Below, in pieces: positions 5,136 through 6,903 of a stretch of 6,903 nt of DNA. The first letter of the stretch is position 1; the number at the start of each line of letters is the position of its first letter. The stretch spans positions 1-6,903 of the forward strand of contig JBBQWT010000046.1 of the NCBI GenBank assembly GCA_038210375.1. Reading direction: 5' to 3'. The position numbers and the translations under genes were made by a program. The notes under the pieces are model-generated. The model was not told the DNA's origin and searched no databases. It saw only the letters and a program-made list of their open reading frames with translations. This DNA is from JBBQWT01 sp038210375 (lineage in GTDB: Bacteria > Acidobacteriota > Terriglobia > Terriglobales > Acidobacteriaceae).

Positions 5136-6197
5136 TCATCGCCCCTGGGCAATGCCCGCGGGAAGGTTGATCACCGGGCAGCGCGCGTCATGACCGGGAG
5201 CGACCTCGATCATGGGCGGCGGCACCCGGGCGCAACTCTCGATGCGATAGTCGCAGCGCGGCTCGAATAAACAGCCGGGAAGCGCCTGCGAAGGGGCCGG
5301 CACCGAGCCGCGCATGGTCCGCAGCGGTTCCTGCCGGTCGGTGGTGAGCGTGGGCAGCGAACCCAGCAATCCCTGAGTATAGGGATGCGAAGGCCGCTCG
5401 AAGACCCCAGCCACCGCACCGGTTTCCACCAGGCGGCCCGCATACATGACGGCCACGCGGTTGGCCACCTTGGCCACCACGCTCAGGTCATGCGAAATAA
5501 AAAGCATGGCCAGGCCGAGTTTTTCCCGCAATCCGGCGAGCAGGTCAAGGATCTGTGCCTGAATGGTGACATCGAGCGCGGTGGTGGGCTCGTCCGCAAT
5601 CAGCAGGCGCGGCCGGTTGACGATGGCCATGGCAATCATCACCCGCTGGCGCTGTCCGCCGGAAAGCTGGTGCGGATAATCGCGCGCACGCCGCTCGCAG
5701 TCGGGCAGCGCGACATCTTTCATGGCCTGGATGGCGCGGAGCATGGCATCCGCTTTCGTGATCTTCGCGCCCGCGATTGCCGGCTCCGGTTGAGCCCGAC
5801 TCGCCGCAGCGCGGTCCGGCAAGCCACGCGCGGGACCATCGAGCGCATGCGCCAGGACTGCTTCAGCAATCTGATCGCCAATGCGCATGACCGGGTTGAG
5901 CGCGGTCATGGGCTCTTGAAAAATCATGCTCACCTGCGCGCCGCGCACCATGCGCATTTCGTTTTCATTCAGGGTGAGCAGACTGGCCCCGGCGAGCACG
6001 ATCTCTCCGCTCACCTGCGCCGCCGGGCCCAGCAGCCGCATGATCGCCAGGGCGGTGACGGATTTTCCCGAGCCTGATTCACCCACCACTCCCAGCACTT
6101 CGCCGGCGCCAATATCGAAACTGATGCCACGCACCGCTTGCGCACCACCGAAGCTGACCGTGAGATCGCGTACCGAAAGGAAAACTGAGGAGTTCAT
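5136..6197 (-). CDS. Oligo/dipeptide ABC transporter ATP-binding protein (OppD/DppD type)
   Basis: A 353-residue nucleotide-binding subunit expected to power a peptide (or nickel/oligosaccharide) importer from the cytoplasmic face of the membrane. It shows Walker A GESGSGKS (39-46), Q-loop Gln94 in FQEPMTALNP, signature LSGGQRQR (178-185), Walker B LLIADEPTT with Glu203, D-loop, and switch His236 (ISHDLS). The C-terminal oligopeptide/dipeptide domain follows, with HPYTQGLL at 271-278 and four cysteines (309, 315, 322, 340), the pattern reported to bind an iron-sulfur cluster in DppD-type subunits. Residues about 119-145 are an Ala/Pro-rich insertion in the helical subdomain that typical OppD proteins lack. 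No permease, binding-protein or OppF gene adjoins it within the window, so its partners must be elsewhere or beyond the gene-free flanks. The ATG at 6197 has no Shine-Dalgarno sequence. Confidence 0.92.
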   Translation of the reverse strand: MNSSVFLSVRDLTVSFGGAQAVRGISFDIGAGEVLGVVGESGSGKSVTALAIMRLLGPAAQVSGEIVLAGASLLTLNENEMRMVRGAQVSMIFQEPMTALNPVMRIGDQIAEAVLAHALDGPARGLPDRAAASRAQPEPAIAGAKITKADAMLRAIQAMKDVALPDCERRARDYPHQLSGGQRQRVMIAMAIVNRPRLLIADEPTTALDVTIQAQILDLLAGLREKLGLAMLFISHDLSVVAKVANRVAVMYAGRLVETGAVAGVFERPSHPYTQGLLGSLPTLTTDRQEPLRTMRGSVPAPSQALPGCLFEPRCDYRIESCARVPPPMIEVAPGHDARCPVINLPAGIAQGR

Positions 6198-6495
6198 GCG
6201 AAGGTGGCAAGGTTAGGAGGGGTGAAAGCGCCGTGTCAAGCGCGCGCCGGATAAATTGCGGCGAAATCACGTCCGTCGAGGTGCAGAATTGGCGGTACTC
6301 GGGGCGGGGCTCTCGATTTCCCTGCTGCCACAAAAATCGCTATCGCCGCTGCTTGAAAGGCCACAGCAGATTTTGCACAATTGTCATGAAGGTAGTTTTC
6401 GGCAGGCCGCGCACTGGAATTGCTTATTTGAAAACCGGTATGCACAAAGGCCGTGGCACCCCCCTGTGGACGAGCTGCACATCGTTGATAACAAA
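6198..6495. other. Gene-free region upstream of the ABC gene and of the rRNA-type promoter
   Basis: About 300 nt with no supported gene. Several open frames of 69-96 codons overlap here in different frames, but none has a ribosome site with a recognisable product. Near its right end are two sequences resembling DnaA boxes: TGTGGACGA (6465-6473, 7 of 9 on the reverse strand) and CGTTGATAA (6483-6491, 7 of 9). Two imperfect sites do not make an origin. The region becomes strongly AT-rich after 6495. Confidence 0.55.
6210..6239 (-). promoter_or_regulatory. Candidate promoter of the ABC ATPase gene
   Basis: On the minus strand a perfect TTGACA (6239-6234) is followed after 18 nt by TAACCT (6215-6210), a poor -10 match. 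Transcription would start within about 6 nt of the ATG at 6197. The mRNA would then be almost leaderless, which fits the absence of a ribosome site there. The weak -10 keeps confidence low. Confidence 0.3.
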
Positions 6496-6547
6496 GGAAA
6501 TAAAAATGTTTTTTTATGCTTGACTTAAAATTGCATCGGCGTAGATT
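6496..6547 (+). promoter_or_regulatory. rRNA-type promoter with UP-like element
   Basis: TTGACT (6520-6525, 5 of 6 to consensus), a 16-nt spacer and TAGATT (6542-6547, 4 of 6) form a good sigma-70-type promoter. The -35 is preceded by an A/T-rich tract (6496-6518, with A5 and T7 runs) like the UP elements of rRNA promoters. The -10 is followed by GGGCC, a GC-rich discriminator typical of stringently controlled stable-RNA promoters. A boxA motif lies at the expected start of the transcript. The direction is rightward, into the gene-free end of the window. Confidence 0.65.
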
Positions 6548-6554
6548 GGGCCTC

Positions 6555-6565
6555 GTTCTTTGACA
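6555..6565 (+). promoter_or_regulatory. boxA antitermination motif
   Basis: GTTCTTTGACA matches the boxA core bound by NusB-NusE (E. coli form GCTCTTTAACA; many other bacteria have GTTCTTTGA). It normally lies in rRNA operon leaders ahead of 16S. It starts almost at the predicted transcription start, which is closer than usual. The 16S 5' end motif (AGAGTTTGATC) is not reached by 6903, so the identity of the downstream RNA is inferred. Confidence 0.6.
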
Positions 6566-6574
6566 TCTTCTAAG

Positions 6575-6718
6575 TTTTTCCGGTTGGTGGCGAGTCCGGG
6601 ACCCAAGCTATTTGTCACCCGCACACCTGCAAAGGTGAATGCAGGGAGGGCAGGCAAGGGTCTATAGCGAACCGCTGGGCGAGAAGAACAGAAGACAGTT
6701 GGAGGCAAGACAGGATCC
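6575..6718 (+). repeat. Leader element, copy A
   Basis: This is the first of two diverged copies of one element in the boxA transcript. Its head block (6576-6609) carries CGGTTGG, GAGTCCGGGACCCAAGCT. Its tail block (6653-6691) begins GGCAAGGGTCT and ends GAACAG, and GGATCC follows at 6713-6718. The middle is about 45 nt and unlike that of copy B. By my hand alignment, the tails match copy B at 30 of 39 positions. It could be a structured leader segment of an rRNA operon or a separate small RNA. I recognise no RNA family. Confidence 0.6.
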
Positions 6719-6733
6719 CGAGGCGTTAACCAG

Positions 6734-6894
6734 TTTTCCCGGTTGGCGGTAAGCCCGGAACCCAAGCTTCAGGGGCGACCCTGATTAAAGATCGAATCGT
6801 CGAAGACCGCGAGGAAAACGACGAAGGCAGATCGGCAAGGGTCTTACGCGAGCTACTGGTCGAGGCGAACAGGTACAACACAACTTCGGGATCC
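6734..6894 (+). repeat. Leader element, copy B
   Basis: This is the second copy, offset by about 158 nt from copy A. The head block (6734-6768) has CGGTTGGCGGTAAGCCCGG followed by AACCCAAGCT; the tail block (6834-6872) runs from GGCAAGGGTCT to GAACAG; GGATCC lies at 6889-6894. Its middle is about 65 nt, longer than in copy A, and rich in GA and CGA. The order head, variable middle, tail, GGATCC is the same in both copies. The window ends 9 nt later, so further copies may follow. Confidence 0.6.
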
Positions 6895-6903
6895 TAAATT
6901 TTT

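Noticed and set aside
5385..6077. A 230-codon open frame on + opposite the ABC ATPase
   Set aside because: It is the antisense shadow of a gene with intact Walker A, Walker B and signature motifs; no independent signal.
6256..6528. A 90-codon open frame on + before the rRNA-type promoter
   Set aside because: It ends inside the promoter, has no clear ribosome site, and its product is unrecognisable.
6514..6765. An 83-codon open frame on - across the leader element
   Set aside because: It spans the rRNA-type promoter and boxA in the wrong direction and encodes the repeated head blocks, so it is better explained as noncoding.
6575..6894. The repeated blocks considered as a CRISPR array
   Set aside because: Only two units, diverged repeats of 34 and 39 nt, unequal middles and no cas genes.

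Overview
The window looks like a piece of a GC-rich bacterial chromosome. An Acidobacteriota-type organism is my best guess, from the style of the dispersed palindromic repeats (GTCATYCTGR...GAAGRAYCC and GCGGC-TGAA-GCCGC types) and the gene mix. That is pattern recognition, not a search result.

Layout from left to right. Positions 1-172 (+) are the 3' end of an acyl-CoA carboxylase carboxyltransferase (PccB/MmdA type). A roughly 400-nt convergent intergenic region follows, holding a short tandem duplication and two inverted copies of a repeat. A minus-strand cluster, probably an operon read right to left, fills 3716-580. It contains a calcineurin-like metallophosphoesterase with a forced TTG start (3716-2895), an AhpD/carboxymuconolactone-decarboxylase-like peroxidase (2888-2310), and a secreted M28 zinc aminopeptidase (2259-580). 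An AT-richer, probably acquired insert at 4833-3900 (-) encodes a DUF3800 protein overlapping a small basic protein. After a repeat-containing gap comes an orphan OppD/DppD-type ABC ATPase (6197-5136, -). The last 400 nt hold no gene but carry a strong rRNA-type promoter on the + strand (UP-like tract, TTGACT, TAGATT), a boxA antitermination motif, and two diverged copies of a roughly 150-nt element. This looks like the leader of an rRNA operon, or another boxA transcript, that continues past the right edge.

The main discovery is the AhpD-like gene. A simple reading splits it into two ORFs of 93 and 88 codons, but the two halves are in the same frame and separated by one TGA. That TGA sits exactly where the second cysteine of the catalytic CxxC motif belongs (C-F-Y-TGA-I-E-S-H). 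Glu79, Cys91, the TGA-encoded residue 94 and His98 reproduce the spacing of the catalytic Glu118-Cys130-Cys133-His137 of M. tuberculosis AhpD. Seventeen nucleotides after the TGA begins the loop of a perfect 7-bp hairpin with G first in its loop, as expected of a bacterial SECIS element. I therefore annotate a single 192-residue selenoprotein with selenocysteine at the peroxide-reactive position. AhpD-like selenoproteins have been reported from metagenomic surveys, so the class is not new, but this gene would normally be mis-annotated as two fragments or a pseudogene. The selenocysteine machinery (selA, selB, selC, selD) is not in the window, so that support must come from the rest of the genome.
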